Shown piece after piece: positions 34,976-44,148 of a stretch of 64,000 nt of DNA (position 1 is its first letter; each line of letters opens with the position of its first letter). The stretch is from an uncultured Chloroflexales bacterium. Its GTDB lineage: Bacteria > Chloroflexota > Chloroflexia > Chloroflexales > Chloroflexaceae. The translations under genes and the position numbers were made by a program. The notes beneath the pieces are model-generated. The model did no database searches. It saw only the letters and a list, made by a program, of their open reading frames with translations, and had not been told where the DNA came from. The stretch is taken from positions 124,001-188,000 of the forward strand of contig CALGUG010000033.1 in NCBI GenBank assembly GCA_937902315.1, written 5' to 3'.

Positions 34976-35857
34976 ATGGCTAAAATCGCTCAATCCTTAA
35001 CTGGGGTTCGGCAGCATCAGCGCTCGCAAAGCCGCCGCAAGCTCTATGGTGCGATCGCGGCCCATATCGCCTTGATCGGGCTGAGCATTGTGTTTTTTCT
35101 GCCCTTTTTGTGGCTGCTCAGCACTTCGCTCAAACCAGAATGGCAGATCTTCACCTTTCCGCCGGTCTGGATACCTGACCCGATTACCTTTGAGCACTAT
35201 GGAACGGGCATCAACTTTATTCCGTTCTGGAGCTATTTGAGCAATACGGTCATCTACTGCTTTTTTGCAGTGCTCGGAACCTTGATTTCGTCGAGCCTTG
35301 CGGCCTATAGCCTGGCGCGCATCAACTGGCCCGGGCGCAATATTTTGTTTGCGATCTTGGTAGCGGTGATGATCGTGCCCAATCAAGTGACGATCATTCC
35401 GCAGTTCTTGATCTTTCGCACCTTCGGCTGGATCGATACGCTCTTGCCGTTGACGGTGCCAGCCTTTTTTGGTGCGCCGTTCTTTATCTTCTTGCTGCGC
35501 CAATTCTTTATGACGATTCCCAAAGAATTGAGCGAAGCGGCGCGTATGGATGGCGCAAGCGAATGGAATATCTTTTGGGAAGTGATTATTCCGCTCTCGC
35601 ACCCGGTTTTGGCGACGGTCGGGCTGTTCACCTTCTTGAACGCTTGGAACGACTTTTTAGGCCCCTTGGTCTATTTGAATTCGCAGTCCAACTATACACT
35701 TTCGATCGGATTGCAGCAGTTCCGAGGTCAATACGATTCGCTCTGGGGGCCGTTAATGGCCGTTACAACCGTGATGACGCTTCCGGTAATCGTGGCGTTC
35801 TTCTTTACGCAACGCCTGTTTATCCAAGGCATCACGCTGACCGGCATTAAAGGTTGA
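34976..35857 (+). CDS. ABC sugar importer permease 2 (UgpE/MalG-like)
   Basis: A 293-residue, six-helix permease with EAA loop E-L-S-E-A-A-R-M-D-G-A-S-E-W near residue 185. It follows a strong AGGAGG site. No ATP-binding subunit gene is present in the locus, so the importer probably borrows a shared MsmX/UgpC-type ATPase encoded elsewhere. Confidence 0.9.
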   Translation: MAKIAQSLTGVRQHQRSQSRRKLYGAIAAHIALIGLSIVFFLPFLWLLSTSLKPEWQIFTFPPVWIPDPITFEHYGTGINFIPFWSYLSNTVIYCFFAVLGTLISSSLAAYSLARINWPGRNILFAILVAVMIVPNQVTIIPQFLIFRTFGWIDTLLPLTVPAFFGAPFFIFLLRQFFMTIPKELSEAARMDGASEWNIFWEVIIPLSHPVLATVGLFTFLNAWNDFLGPLVYLNSQSNYTLSIGLQQFRGQYDSLWGPLMAVTTVMTLPVIVAFFFTQRLFIQGITLTGIKG

Positions 35858-35861
35858 TCGC

Positions 35862-35900
35862 TTCGTGTGTTTTGGCCTGTGTTGGATCAAAACACACGAA
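35862..35900 (+). terminator. Perfect 12-bp hairpin after permease 2
   Basis: TTCGTGTGTTTT pairs with AAAACACACGAA around a 15-base loop, directly past the permease stop. It is followed by a weak T-containing stretch. It may partly separate importer and catabolic gene expression. Confidence 0.5.
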
Positions 35901-36054
35901 ATAATCTATTCGTGGTATGCTTGCTTCTATTCGGTCGAGCTTTTGCGGCAACGACTGAGATTCGTGCGTTCTACCACCCTAAAGAGGCAAATCGCTCGCG
36001 ATTCAAAGCTGATTATCGCTTGTTCAAGTGTAGTTATACAACGGAGTAACAACG

Positions 36055-36375
36055 ATGGAACGTGTTTGTTTCTATCTTCAAGTACGCCCTGATCGCATCG
36101 AAGAGTACAAAGAGCGACACAAGGCCGTCTGGCCTGATATGCAGCAGGCTCTGCGCGAAACGGGCTGGACCAATTATTCGCTCTTTTTACGCCCCGACGG
36201 CTTGTTGATCGGCTATTTTGAAACACCCGACCTCGAAGCGGCGCGTAAGGGCATGGAAGAGCGTGAAGTGAACGCACGTTGGCAGGCTGAGATGGCGCAA
36301 TACTTTATGGAGCTTGACGGTCGCCGCCCAGACGAAGGCTTTGTTCGGATCGAAGAAGTATTCCACCTAGATTAA
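36055..36375 (+). CDS. rhaM: L-rhamnose mutarotase
   Basis: A 106-residue dimeric ferredoxin-like enzyme interconverting alpha and beta rhamnose anomers in the cytoplasm. The family pattern is clear: Y-K-E-R-H-K-A-V-W-P-D-M near residues 19-30, then W-T-N-Y-S-L-F near 39, Y-F-E near 56, and a late W-Q-A-E-M. Full family length. GGAG precedes the ATG. First of the rhaM-rhaI-rhaB run. Confidence 0.93.
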   Translation: MERVCFYLQVRPDRIEEYKERHKAVWPDMQQALRETGWTNYSLFLRPDGLLIGYFETPDLEAARKGMEEREVNARWQAEMAQYFMELDGRRPDEGFVRIEEVFHLD

Positions 36376-36403
36376 GTATCAGCCTAGTGAGCGGAGGACC
36401 CCA

Positions 36404-37651
36404 ATGGCAAAGAAATACGAAAAGGCCTACAACCTGCTGGCGGAAGAGCTGAACGAGCAGGGTTTAGATATCGAGGCGATCAAAGAGACCCTCAAGCAGC
36501 AGAAGATCGAGACGCCGAGCTGGGGCTATGCCAACAGCGGCTCGCGCTTTAAGACCTTCTCGTGGCCGGGCGCTGCGGTAACTACGCGCCAGAAGCTCGA
36601 CGACGCTGCGATGGTCCACAAGATGACCGGTATCGCGCCGACGGTAGCTATTCACATTCCGTGGGACAAGCCGGAAGACGGCGATTATGTCGCTATGCGC
36701 GAGTACGCCGAAGCTCAGGGTGTGAAGATCGGCGCGGTGAACCCCAACGTCTTCCAAGACGACGCCTATCGTCTCGGTTCGCTCGGCAACCCCAGCAGTG
36801 CCTCACGCGAGCAAGCGCTCGATCACCTGCTCGAGTGCTGCGAGATTATGGAGAAGGTCAACAGCGATCTGTTGAGCCTCTGGTTTGCCGATGGTACCAA
36901 CTATGCCGGGCAAGACAGCTTGCGCGGGCGCAAACGCCGCTTTGAAGAGGGCCTGAAGCTGGTCTACGATCGGCTGCCCGCCAACGGTCGCATGCTGATC
37001 GAGTACAAGTTCTTTGAGCCGGCCTTCTACAGCACCGACCTGCCCGACTGGGGCACATCCTATGCCATGAGCCTCAAGCTGGGCGAGCGTGCACAAGTGC
37101 TGGTCGACTTGGGCCACCACGCTTCGGGCGTCAACATCGAGCAGATCGTGGCCTTCTTGCTCAGCGAAGGACGCTTGGGCGGCTTCCACTTCAACAACCG
37201 CAAGTACGCCGACGACGACCTGATCGTGGGCAGCGTCAACCCCTATGAGCTGTTCCTGATCTTCAACGAGCTGGTCGATGCAGCTCAGAGCGACGATGAG
37301 ATCGCTCGCAGCACGGCCCAGAACGTGGCCTATATGATCGACCAGTCGCATATGATCGAGGGCAAGATCGCCCCGATGATTCAGTCGGTGCTGAACTGCC
37401 AAGAGGCTTATGCCAAGGCGCTCTTGGTGCCGCGCAAGCAACTGCTGGCCCTGCAGGAAGCTGGCGACGTGCTCGGCGCTCACACTCTTCTGACCGAAGC
37501 CTATCGCACCGATGTGCGCCCGCTTTTGGCCAAGGTGCGCGAAGAGTTAGGCGTACCGATCGACCCGATCGCGGCTTATCACGCCAGCGGCTACGAAGCG
37601 AAGATCGGCGAAGAGCGCGGCATCGTAGCGAGCAGTGGCGGCTACCAATAA
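36404..37651 (+). CDS. rhaI: L-rhamnose isomerase (RhaI type)
   Basis: A 415-residue TIM-barrel metalloenzyme converting L-rhamnose to L-rhamnulose. It belongs to the Pseudomonas/Bacillus-like RhaI group rather than the E. coli RhaA group. Metal-site residues are visible: the Glu of L-I-E-Y-K-F, the Asp of V-L-V-D-L-G-H-H, the His of G-F-H-F-N-N and the Asp pair of K-Y-A-D-D-D. GGAGG is positioned before the ATG at 36404, 28 bases after rhaM. Confidence 0.92.
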   Translation: MAKKYEKAYNLLAEELNEQGLDIEAIKETLKQQKIETPSWGYANSGSRFKTFSWPGAAVTTRQKLDDAAMVHKMTGIAPTVAIHIPWDKPEDGDYVAMREYAEAQGVKIGAVNPNVFQDDAYRLGSLGNPSSASREQALDHLLECCEIMEKVNSDLLSLWFADGTNYAGQDSLRGRKRRFEEGLKLVYDRLPANGRMLIEYKFFEPAFYSTDLPDWGTSYAMSLKLGERAQVLVDLGHHASGVNIEQIVAFLLSEGRLGGFHFNNRKYADDDLIVGSVNPYELFLIFNELVDAAQSDDEIARSTAQNVAYMIDQSHMIEGKIAPMIQSVLNCQEAYAKALLVPRKQLLALQEAGDVLGAHTLLTEAYRTDVRPLLAKVREELGVPIDPIAAYHASGYEAKIGEERGIVASSGGYQ

Positions 37652-37717
37652 GATCGACTCGCGTGTCTGTGCCGTCAAGCCCCAAAGCTGACGGCACAGC
37701 TTTGTGTAGGGCGAACT

Positions 37718-39196
37718 ATGAGTCAACAAACCCATTTCCTAGCTATCGATTTAGGCGCCTCAAGCGGTCGAGTTCTGCTGGCTCGCTGGGATGGAACCCG
37801 CTTCGCGCTTGATGAGTTGCACCGCTTCCCCAACATTCCGGTCCAGCTTCCCGGGCGCTTGCATTGGGATATTCTGCGCCTCTGGCACGAGATTCAAGAA
37901 GGTATTGCGATCTATGCTCGCCAGTACGATCAGCCCTTGGCCGCCATCGGCATCGACACTTGGGCGATCGACTTTGGGTTGCTCGATAGCGCCGGGCGTT
38001 TATTGAGCAACCCGACCCACTACCGCGACCCGCGCACCACTGGCATGCCAGAGCGTATGGCTGAAAAGATCGCTCCTGAAGCGCTGTTCGCTACAACCGG
38101 CATTCAGGTCATGCCGATCAATACCCTCTATCAGCTCTACAGCATGGTGCAGAACAACGAGCCGCAGTTAGGTATCGCCAGCAAGCTGCTGCTCATTCCC
38201 GACCTGCTGAACTACTTCCTGACGGGCAAGCAGGTGGCTGAGTACACCAATGCCAGCACCACCCAGTTTTTGAACTGCCATGCCCGCACTTGGGCCACCG
38301 ATCTGCTCGATCAGTTAGGCATTCCGCACCACTTCCTGCCCGAGATCGTCCAGCCCGGCACGATCTTAGGCGAGGTGCGCCCCGAACTGGCCCAGCAGCT
38401 CGGCCTGCGCCTCCCTACGCCCGTGATCGCCACGGCCAGCCACGATACCGCCAGCGCGGTGGCCGCTGTGCCCGGCCTCGACCGCAAGAGCGTCTACATC
38501 AGCAGCGGCACTTGGAGCTTGGTAGGCGTCGAGATCGACGAGCCGATCAGCGACGAACGCGCGCGGGCCTTGAACGTCACCAACGAGGGCGGCGTCAACA
38601 ACACCATTCGCTTGCTGAAGAATGTCGGCGGCCTCTGGCTGTTGCAAGAGAGCCAGCGCCGTTGGCAGCGCGAAGGGCGCAACTACTCCTGGCAAGAGCT
38701 GCTCGAACAGGCGGCCCAGGCCGAAGCCTTCCGCAGCATTATCGATCCCGATGCGCCCGATTTCCTCAACCCGGGCGATATGCCCGCGGCCATCGCGGCC
38801 TACTGCGAACGCACAGGCCAGCCCGTGCCACAGAGCGTAGGCGAGGTGGTGCGCTGCAGCCTTGAGAGCTTGGCCCTGCGCTACCGCTGGGTGATCACGG
38901 CCCTCGAAGAGCTGCTCGGCCATGCGCTCGACACGATTCGCGTGGTGGGCGGTGGCTGCCAAAACAGCCTGCTCTGCCAGTGGACCGCCGACGTCTGCAA
39001 TCGGCCCGTGGTAGCTGGCCCAGTCGAAGCGACGGCGCTCGGCAACGTGGTGGTGCAAGCGATCGCGACTGGTCATCTGGCCGATCTGGAGGCGGGTCGC
39101 CGAGCCATCGCCGCCTCGTTCGCGCAGCAGACCTACACGCCCCAGCCGAGCGAGGCTTGGGAGGCGGCCTACGCCCGTTTCCTGCAGTTGATCTAA
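37718..39196 (+). CDS. rhaB: Rhamnulokinase
   Basis: A 492-residue FGGY-family kinase phosphorylating L-rhamnulose at C1. Diagnostic segments are the N-terminal D-L-G-A-S-S-G-R-V, the G-I-D-T-W-A-I-D-F-G near residue 85, A-S-H-D-T-A-S-A-V near 245 (catalytic Asp), S-S-G-T-W-S-L-V-G and the adenine-site G-G-G-C-Q-N near 408. All catalytic motifs are intact. Last gene of the operon; no rhamnulose-1-phosphate aldolase gene follows. Confidence 0.93.
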   Translation: MSQQTHFLAIDLGASSGRVLLARWDGTRFALDELHRFPNIPVQLPGRLHWDILRLWHEIQEGIAIYARQYDQPLAAIGIDTWAIDFGLLDSAGRLLSNPTHYRDPRTTGMPERMAEKIAPEALFATTGIQVMPINTLYQLYSMVQNNEPQLGIASKLLLIPDLLNYFLTGKQVAEYTNASTTQFLNCHARTWATDLLDQLGIPHHFLPEIVQPGTILGEVRPELAQQLGLRLPTPVIATASHDTASAVAAVPGLDRKSVYISSGTWSLVGVEIDEPISDERARALNVTNEGGVNNTIRLLKNVGGLWLLQESQRRWQREGRNYSWQELLEQAAQAEAFRSIIDPDAPDFLNPGDMPAAIAAYCERTGQPVPQSVGEVVRCSLESLALRYRWVITALEELLGHALDTIRVVGGGCQNSLLCQWTADVCNRPVVAGPVEATALGNVVVQAIATGHLADLEAGRRAIAASFAQQTYTPQPSEAWEAAYARFLQLI

Positions 39197-39309
39197 GTTT
39201 GGCCATCCTCTTCGAACGAAGCGATTCCGCCCTCGAACGCGGAGCCGCTTCGTTCGTTTGTCTTCAGCTACCTAGACTTGCCTCAAGCTCACGCCAAATT
39301 GAATATGTT

Positions 39310-39366
39310 GGCGGCGAGGCCCTTTCCTCCAAGCAGGCTTCTAGCGCGTCCGCCTACGGCTATAAA
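39310..39366 (+). repeat. Rep-A copy 10
   Basis: GCGTCCGCCTACGGCTATAA core with GGCGGCGAGG lead-in. It forms a ~330-bp inverted pair with copy 11, with no Rep-B between them. Confidence 0.72.
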
Positions 39367-39575
39367 CGGCTTATCCGCAACCAGAGGCTGCTATCTGCCT
39401 GTGGAAGCCGCCCGCAAAACGTGATGCTCGAACGTGTTTCCGATAGCACAGCGCCAGCCGCTGCCTTGCGTTGTGGTAGCTCAGCGCTAGACAGCGTTTG
39501 GCGGTGTTGGCGGCGTGCGCTCAGGGGTTCCCAGCGCAGGCAGCGCAGCGCCCGAAAGCCTGAATGTTTGGAAAG

Positions 39576-39637
39576 GATGTTGATAGCCGGAGGCGGACGC
39601 GCTGAGGACCGCATGGCAGCGAGAGACTAGACCGCCA
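39576..39637 (-). repeat. Rep-A copy 11
   Basis: The reverse core has CCGGAGGCGG (A changed to G), the same change as copy 14. The flank GCTGAGGACCGCATG is also shared with copy 14. Confidence 0.72.
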
Positions 39638-39675
39638 GAATGAGACAAGACAGGTGGAAGCGTGATGTGGAAAGA

Positions 39676-39714
39676 GATCAGGTGGATTCAGCATGAGAGC
39701 TGGTCCACCTGATC
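39676..39714 (-). terminator. Hairpin after the large secreted protein gene
   Basis: GATCAGGTGGA pairs perfectly with TCCACCTGATC around a 17-base loop, 25 bases beyond the stop. Confidence 0.5.
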
Positions 39715-39739
39715 GCTTTAGATTGAAGCGCCTTGTGCG

Positions 39740-42352
39740 TTACTCTTTGATCACCAATGGGATGTAGACCATTGGGTGGAAGAGCGAGGTCACTCCTCCG
39801 ATGCGGTACCAGGTCTCCTTTTGATTCAGCTCGACTTCTACCAACCAATAGACGGTATTGGCGTCTGGGGCTTGGGCATCGAGCAGACGATACTCTTGGT
39901 TGGGACCGTGGGCCGGAATAATCGTCGCGTTCAGGCGTTGGGCGTCGGCCCGTTTGCCGCTATCGCTGCGATAGACGTGGTAGCCGAAGGTATTCTGTTC
40001 GCTGGCGCTTTCCCAAGTGATCTGTGTTCCTTCGGCGCTTGGCTCGGCGTTGAGGTAGCGCAGCGTGATGGCCGACGGAATGCGAGGCGGAATCTCGATC
40101 TCGGTGTCGTCGCCGTCGCCCGGCACTTCGCCACCATCGCTATCGATGATGCCATAGGCCCAAGCCATGTTGTGGGTGCTGTTGTTGAGAGTGTAGAGCT
40201 GATAGATCTGGGGCGCATTGGCCGGGAAGGTGCTGATATTGCCGAAATCATCTTCTGCTTCGGCATAATAACGTACCGTTTTGCCGGGCTGAGGCGGAAT
40301 GGTAGCGGTGTAGGTGCCGGGCGTGCTAGTTGGAGTGGTCGGCACGCTCTGCCAGGTTGCGCCGTCATCGACGCTATAGAAGACCCGCACCGCCTTGATA
40401 CCGATGCCGCGCATCTGCCAGCTTAAGAAGTCCCACGCCTCGTCGACCACACCCGAGACCGTCACTGTGGCCGAGCCATCGGGGTTGATGGTGTGAACCT
40501 TATCGCCGATCTTTGGAGCAGCCCAGTCGCCGATCGGCAGCGGTGTGCCGAGGCTGAAACAGGGCTTGTAGCCGTCGGTCGCGCCCGGGCGCAGTTGGGC
40601 TTCCCACCAAGCTTCTTGGCCCGGAGTGTTATCCCACATGTTGGCGATCGAGTAGTTCCAATAGTCGAGAATGGCTTGGTGCGACCAGCTTTCGACGGTC
40701 CAGGCGCCGCCGGGCGGGGTCTGGCTCGTCAAGTTGTTGGGATCAGGATCTTCGGGGAAGGTGTAATAGAACCAGTGCAGGCGTTGCAGGCCAGCCACCA
40801 GTTCGCGGCCGCTGCCATGTGCAAAGGCGATCGTCGGATTGTTGGGCGCGTTGGGGTCATCGCCGTAGCGCTCTTGGCCGTAGTTGTGCCAGCGCGCATG
40901 GCCGCCGTTGTAATAGGGATCGTTACCGTGATTTTGTACTTCCAGAGCGTGGGCTGCCGCTCGCCCGTAGGCCGTTGTATACGAGGTGCCGTTGCAGCGC
41001 CCACGGGTATGGATGTTGGCTGCATAGCTGCCTTGCGAGTTGATACAGTCGATCGCGTTGTTGCGATAGCTTTCGATCGGGCTACCCTCGGCGACGCTCA
41101 GCTCATAGAGCGACATTAAGAGACCGGCCCAGAAGCGATCGCGCCCGGCATAGCTTGGGTCTGTGGCTGTCGCTGGATTGGAGTGGTAGGGCGCGCCCAC
41201 GTTGAAGGCCCAGTCGAGGTAGGCCGTTGCCGCATCGCGATAGATCGTATAGCTCGGATCGCCATGCTTGAACAGTAGCAAAGCTAGCTCGCTCTGCATC
41301 CAGGCCACAAACGAGTCCATAATGTGGTGACTGTTGGGCGAGCTATATTGCGCCGCGCTGCCTACTGGCGGCATATGGCCGCTGCGTCCATCGGCGTTGA
41401 CAAAGCCCCAGTAGTAGACACAACGATTGCCATCGCCCGATGTACAGACCGGGGGATTCGGCTCGTTTTGGCCTTGGCCTATAATCAGGTAGTCATTAAC
41501 GAAATCGGCGCACAATTTGGCCCATTTCAGCATGTCCTCGGCATTTTGTGTCCCGAATCGATCGGTTTGTACCAGACCGCCGGTTTGCGATAGGCGCTGA
41601 TATTCGCGCAAGAAGTATTCGATACAGATCGCTTGGCCGCCGGGGTGTTTACTGGTGCCTGGGAAGAAGTTTGGCGCAAAACCGTAGATCCGGTCAGGCA
41701 CAAGATCCCATGGGCTGCCATCGCCGTGCAGGGCGAGGTAGATGCCGCCGTTTTGGTGGTCGAGGGCGTGGTCGATCACAAATTTCGTCTCTTTATCGTA
41801 GTAGTCGCTCGGAACCGGCCCCGGAACCGTGGTGCCCGGCAGTGGCGTTCCGGGCGGCCCCGATGGGGTGGTCGGGCTTAGGCCGCCGCCCGCTTCGGTT
41901 GCGGCCAGCGCCAAGAAGGTTGTTTGAATGGTGATGCTGTCTCCGGGCGCTAGGTCTCCGACATGAGCGAGCTGAGTCAGGTCGTTCCAAGCGATCAAGT
42001 TAGGCAATTGTTGATCAGGATCAGCCGCTTGACCATTGACGCTTGCTCTTACAAAGCGCAAATAGGTCGGATCGAAGCTGTCACCTAACGGTATCACATC
42101 GAGCCGTTTTGACCCTGTGTTGCTGATCTTAATTTCGAACACCATTTCTTGATCGATCTCGACACGGCCCGATGTCGGGTTGACGAGACGTTTTGTGAGG
42201 CTCACGGCTGCTTGAGGAGCCGTTGGCTGAGCTTCTACCTCCTTATGCATTGGAAGGAATGTAAAGCAAAGAACGAGTGCAAGAAGGAGGTACCTCATAT
42301 GGCGTTTAGAACGAGTAGTAGAGCAGCTCGTTTGCTGCCTATGTTCTACCAT
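39740..42352 (-). CDS. Large secreted protein with N-terminal repeat-like and C-terminal Fn3-like regions
   Basis: About 870 residues. Start ATG 42352 follows GAGGAG at 8 bases; the signal peptide is residues ~19-41 after a basic n-region. Residues ~45-150 resemble a DUF11/conserved-repeat beta domain. Residues ~180-620 are rich in aromatic residues, H and G, and look alpha-helical (many W and Y, repeated Y-Y-x-G-G-H); they may form an alpha/alpha toroid, but no catalytic motif was identified. Residues ~640-730 look like an Ig-type fold and ~770-860 like an Fn3-type fold. The tail ends M-V-Y-I-P-L-V-I-K-E, like a Pro-Leu-Val tail I associate with Chloroflexi exported proteins. It could be a polysaccharide-active surface protein. 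Confidence 0.65.
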   Translation of the reverse strand: MVEHRQQTSCSTTRSKRHMRYLLLALVLCFTFLPMHKEVEAQPTAPQAAVSLTKRLVNPTSGRVEIDQEMVFEIKISNTGSKRLDVIPLGDSFDPTYLRFVRASVNGQAADPDQQLPNLIAWNDLTQLAHVGDLAPGDSITIQTTFLALAATEAGGGLSPTTPSGPPGTPLPGTTVPGPVPSDYYDKETKFVIDHALDHQNGGIYLALHGDGSPWDLVPDRIYGFAPNFFPGTSKHPGGQAICIEYFLREYQRLSQTGGLVQTDRFGTQNAEDMLKWAKLCADFVNDYLIIGQGQNEPNPPVCTSGDGNRCVYYWGFVNADGRSGHMPPVGSAAQYSSPNSHHIMDSFVAWMQSELALLLFKHGDPSYTIYRDAATAYLDWAFNVGAPYHSNPATATDPSYAGRDRFWAGLLMSLYELSVAEGSPIESYRNNAIDCINSQGSYAANIHTRGRCNGTSYTTAYGRAAAHALEVQNHGNDPYYNGGHARWHNYGQERYGDDPNAPNNPTIAFAHGSGRELVAGLQRLHWFYYTFPEDPDPNNLTSQTPPGGAWTVESWSHQAILDYWNYSIANMWDNTPGQEAWWEAQLRPGATDGYKPCFSLGTPLPIGDWAAPKIGDKVHTINPDGSATVTVSGVVDEAWDFLSWQMRGIGIKAVRVFYSVDDGATWQSVPTTPTSTPGTYTATIPPQPGKTVRYYAEAEDDFGNISTFPANAPQIYQLYTLNNSTHNMAWAYGIIDSDGGEVPGDGDDTEIEIPPRIPSAITLRYLNAEPSAEGTQITWESASEQNTFGYHVYRSDSGKRADAQRLNATIIPAHGPNQEYRLLDAQAPDANTVYWLVEVELNQKETWYRIGGVTSLFHPMVYIPLVIKE

Positions 42353-42996
42353 AGCGATACTCCTCTGGCCCTTTCTTTGTCGACCTCGCAAAGAAAGGAT
42401 ATAACAACCGATAAACAAATAGTTTGTTGTTAATAACTTTTAAATGAGTCTAAAAATTGATGATTACACACATTGTAGCAAAAAATGTGCCAAATTGGAA
42501 GATTTCGTAATAAATAACGTTCTAAATAGTTTATTTTGAATCTAAATTTGTAGAAATTTGGTTTTGTTAGTGTATAAAATAAATGCTTGTAATTTTGGAT
42601 AATATTTTGTGAATATGTTTGAAGAATGTTTTATTTTCGTTAATTGTGAAATATTTGTAGAATTCGCAAGGTGCACTGTTGGTATATGAGGGGTGTAAAG
42701 TAAACAGAGGATCTATCTAACTATCTACGATAAACTGTAGTATATTGCTTGTATCTCTGTAAATAATCGATCAATAAGCGCTTTGAGAGTGAAGAATGAG
42801 TTGTGACGATTAGCTTGGGCCTTATGGGGAATCGGCCGCGAGGGAGATCTCGCTTAGCCCTGTGTGAGTAGATAGCTCTCAATGCCATTTTCGCTTTGGA
42901 ATGACATATTTAGAGTACAATCTAAACAGAGCTTGAATGAGGATGGTATACTTAAAGCACTGGAATGGGACATAACCATGTTGGAAGGCACGCAGT
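42353..42996. other. Very AT-rich intergenic region
   Basis: Markedly low G+C over about 42420-42780, between two divergent genes. A TACAAT at 42916-42921 could be the -10 of the rightward gene. No repeats or convincing small genes seen. Confidence 0.5.
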
Positions 42997-43935
42997 ATGG
43001 AACATTCGGAATCATTGTTTGTGCCCTTAACTCCTTCAGAGGGAAATGTCCTACCGATTTTTGGAACGGTCATCTTTCCTCAAACGATCATACCGCTTGC
43101 GATCAGCAGCCCAGAAGCTGTGCGTTTAGTTGATCGGGTGCTTGAGGGCGATGGTCTCTTGACTATGGTGGCTGTTCGCGCTGAACGCTTTCGCCCGGTA
43201 AATCCTTCTCAGGCTGAGCGCTATTCGGTCGGTACGCTCGCCGAAATCCACCGTTTATTGCGTCTGCCTGACAATACCTTGCGTATCGCCGTAGAGGGTC
43301 TCGAGCGTATCACTATCGGTAAGGTCATTTCTCATAGCCCCTATTTGTACACCGAGTTAGCCGCTCACCCTGACCGATATTCAGACCCGCAAGCTGTTGA
43401 CCAAAGCCTCAAAACGCTTTTGCGGCTTATGCAAGAGCTCTCGGAATACCTGCCCGTTATGACCGAAGAGCTGCAAGCTGCGATCTTACAAGAAGACCCA
43501 CCTGCGCGCCTCAGCTATCTGATCGCTATAACTTTAGCCTCGCAGATGACGGTCAACGAGCAGCAGGGCATCCTCGAGATCGATACGGTCTTGGGGCGTC
43601 TCGAACGCTTAACCTCGATCGTCGAACGCGAGCTGGAACGCATGCGTTCGCGCAACAACGAAGAGCGCGAGACCTTGGTTCAGCAATCGCTGTTCGAGCG
43701 CCGTCCCGAACTGTTACAGCTTCCAGCTGTGCAAGAAGCCTATACCTCAGGCCGTATCGAAGGCATGCGCAAGATCATTATCCAGATAGCTGCCGAACGG
43801 TTTCGCGTCGATCAAGCCTATCCTCCGTTGCTGGAACACATCCATCATTTCCATGAAGAGGCAGAGCTCGAGCAGCTCGCCCTGCGAGTGATCTCGGCTG
43901 CCAATTTTGATGAGTTTATGGCGGCTATCGAGTAA
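42997..43935 (+). CDS. Lon N-domain (substrate-binding) protein with extra C-terminal helical domain
   Basis: A 312-residue protein. Residues ~18-215 match the Lon N-terminal substrate-binding domain (V-L-P-I-F-G-T-V-I-F-P, R-I-A-V-E-G-L-E-R-I, then the long helical bundle). There is no AAA+ or Ser-Lys protease domain. Residues ~215-312 form a helical extension ending E-L-E-Q-L-A-L-R-V-I-S-A-A-N-F-D-E-F, reminiscent of the tail domain of Rpn/transposase-31-type proteins (DUF4351). It could present substrates to the true Lon or act as an adaptor. GGAAGG precedes the ATG. Confidence 0.75.
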   Translation: MEHSESLFVPLTPSEGNVLPIFGTVIFPQTIIPLAISSPEAVRLVDRVLEGDGLLTMVAVRAERFRPVNPSQAERYSVGTLAEIHRLLRLPDNTLRIAVEGLERITIGKVISHSPYLYTELAAHPDRYSDPQAVDQSLKTLLRLMQELSEYLPVMTEELQAAILQEDPPARLSYLIAITLASQMTVNEQQGILEIDTVLGRLERLTSIVERELERMRSRNNEERETLVQQSLFERRPELLQLPAVQEAYTSGRIEGMRKIIIQIAAERFRVDQAYPPLLEHIHHFHEEAELEQLALRVISAANFDEFMAAIE

Positions 43936-43977
43936 GCGCTTGGGCGCAGGGCTGCTTTGTTCCATGCAAGCAGATTG

Positions 43978-44098
43978 ATACCAAATCCGTTTAAAGACTT
44001 GTGTTCTTGTAACGCGAAAAACGAAAATCGGAAGAAAAGAGACAAGTTCCATTCTGCCGAAGTCCAAAAACACAACATGGTGGGTCGGATTTGGCATA
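43978..44098 (+). repeat. Rep-B MITE-like element 8
   Basis: ATACCAAATCCG at the left; the right end GTCGGATTTGGCAT has one change. Lies between two rightward genes with no Rep-A partner. Confidence 0.75.
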
Positions 44099-44148
44099 AG
44101 ATATGCACAACCTTCGAAGAGACCTGATTGATCGGACAAGGAGAACCC

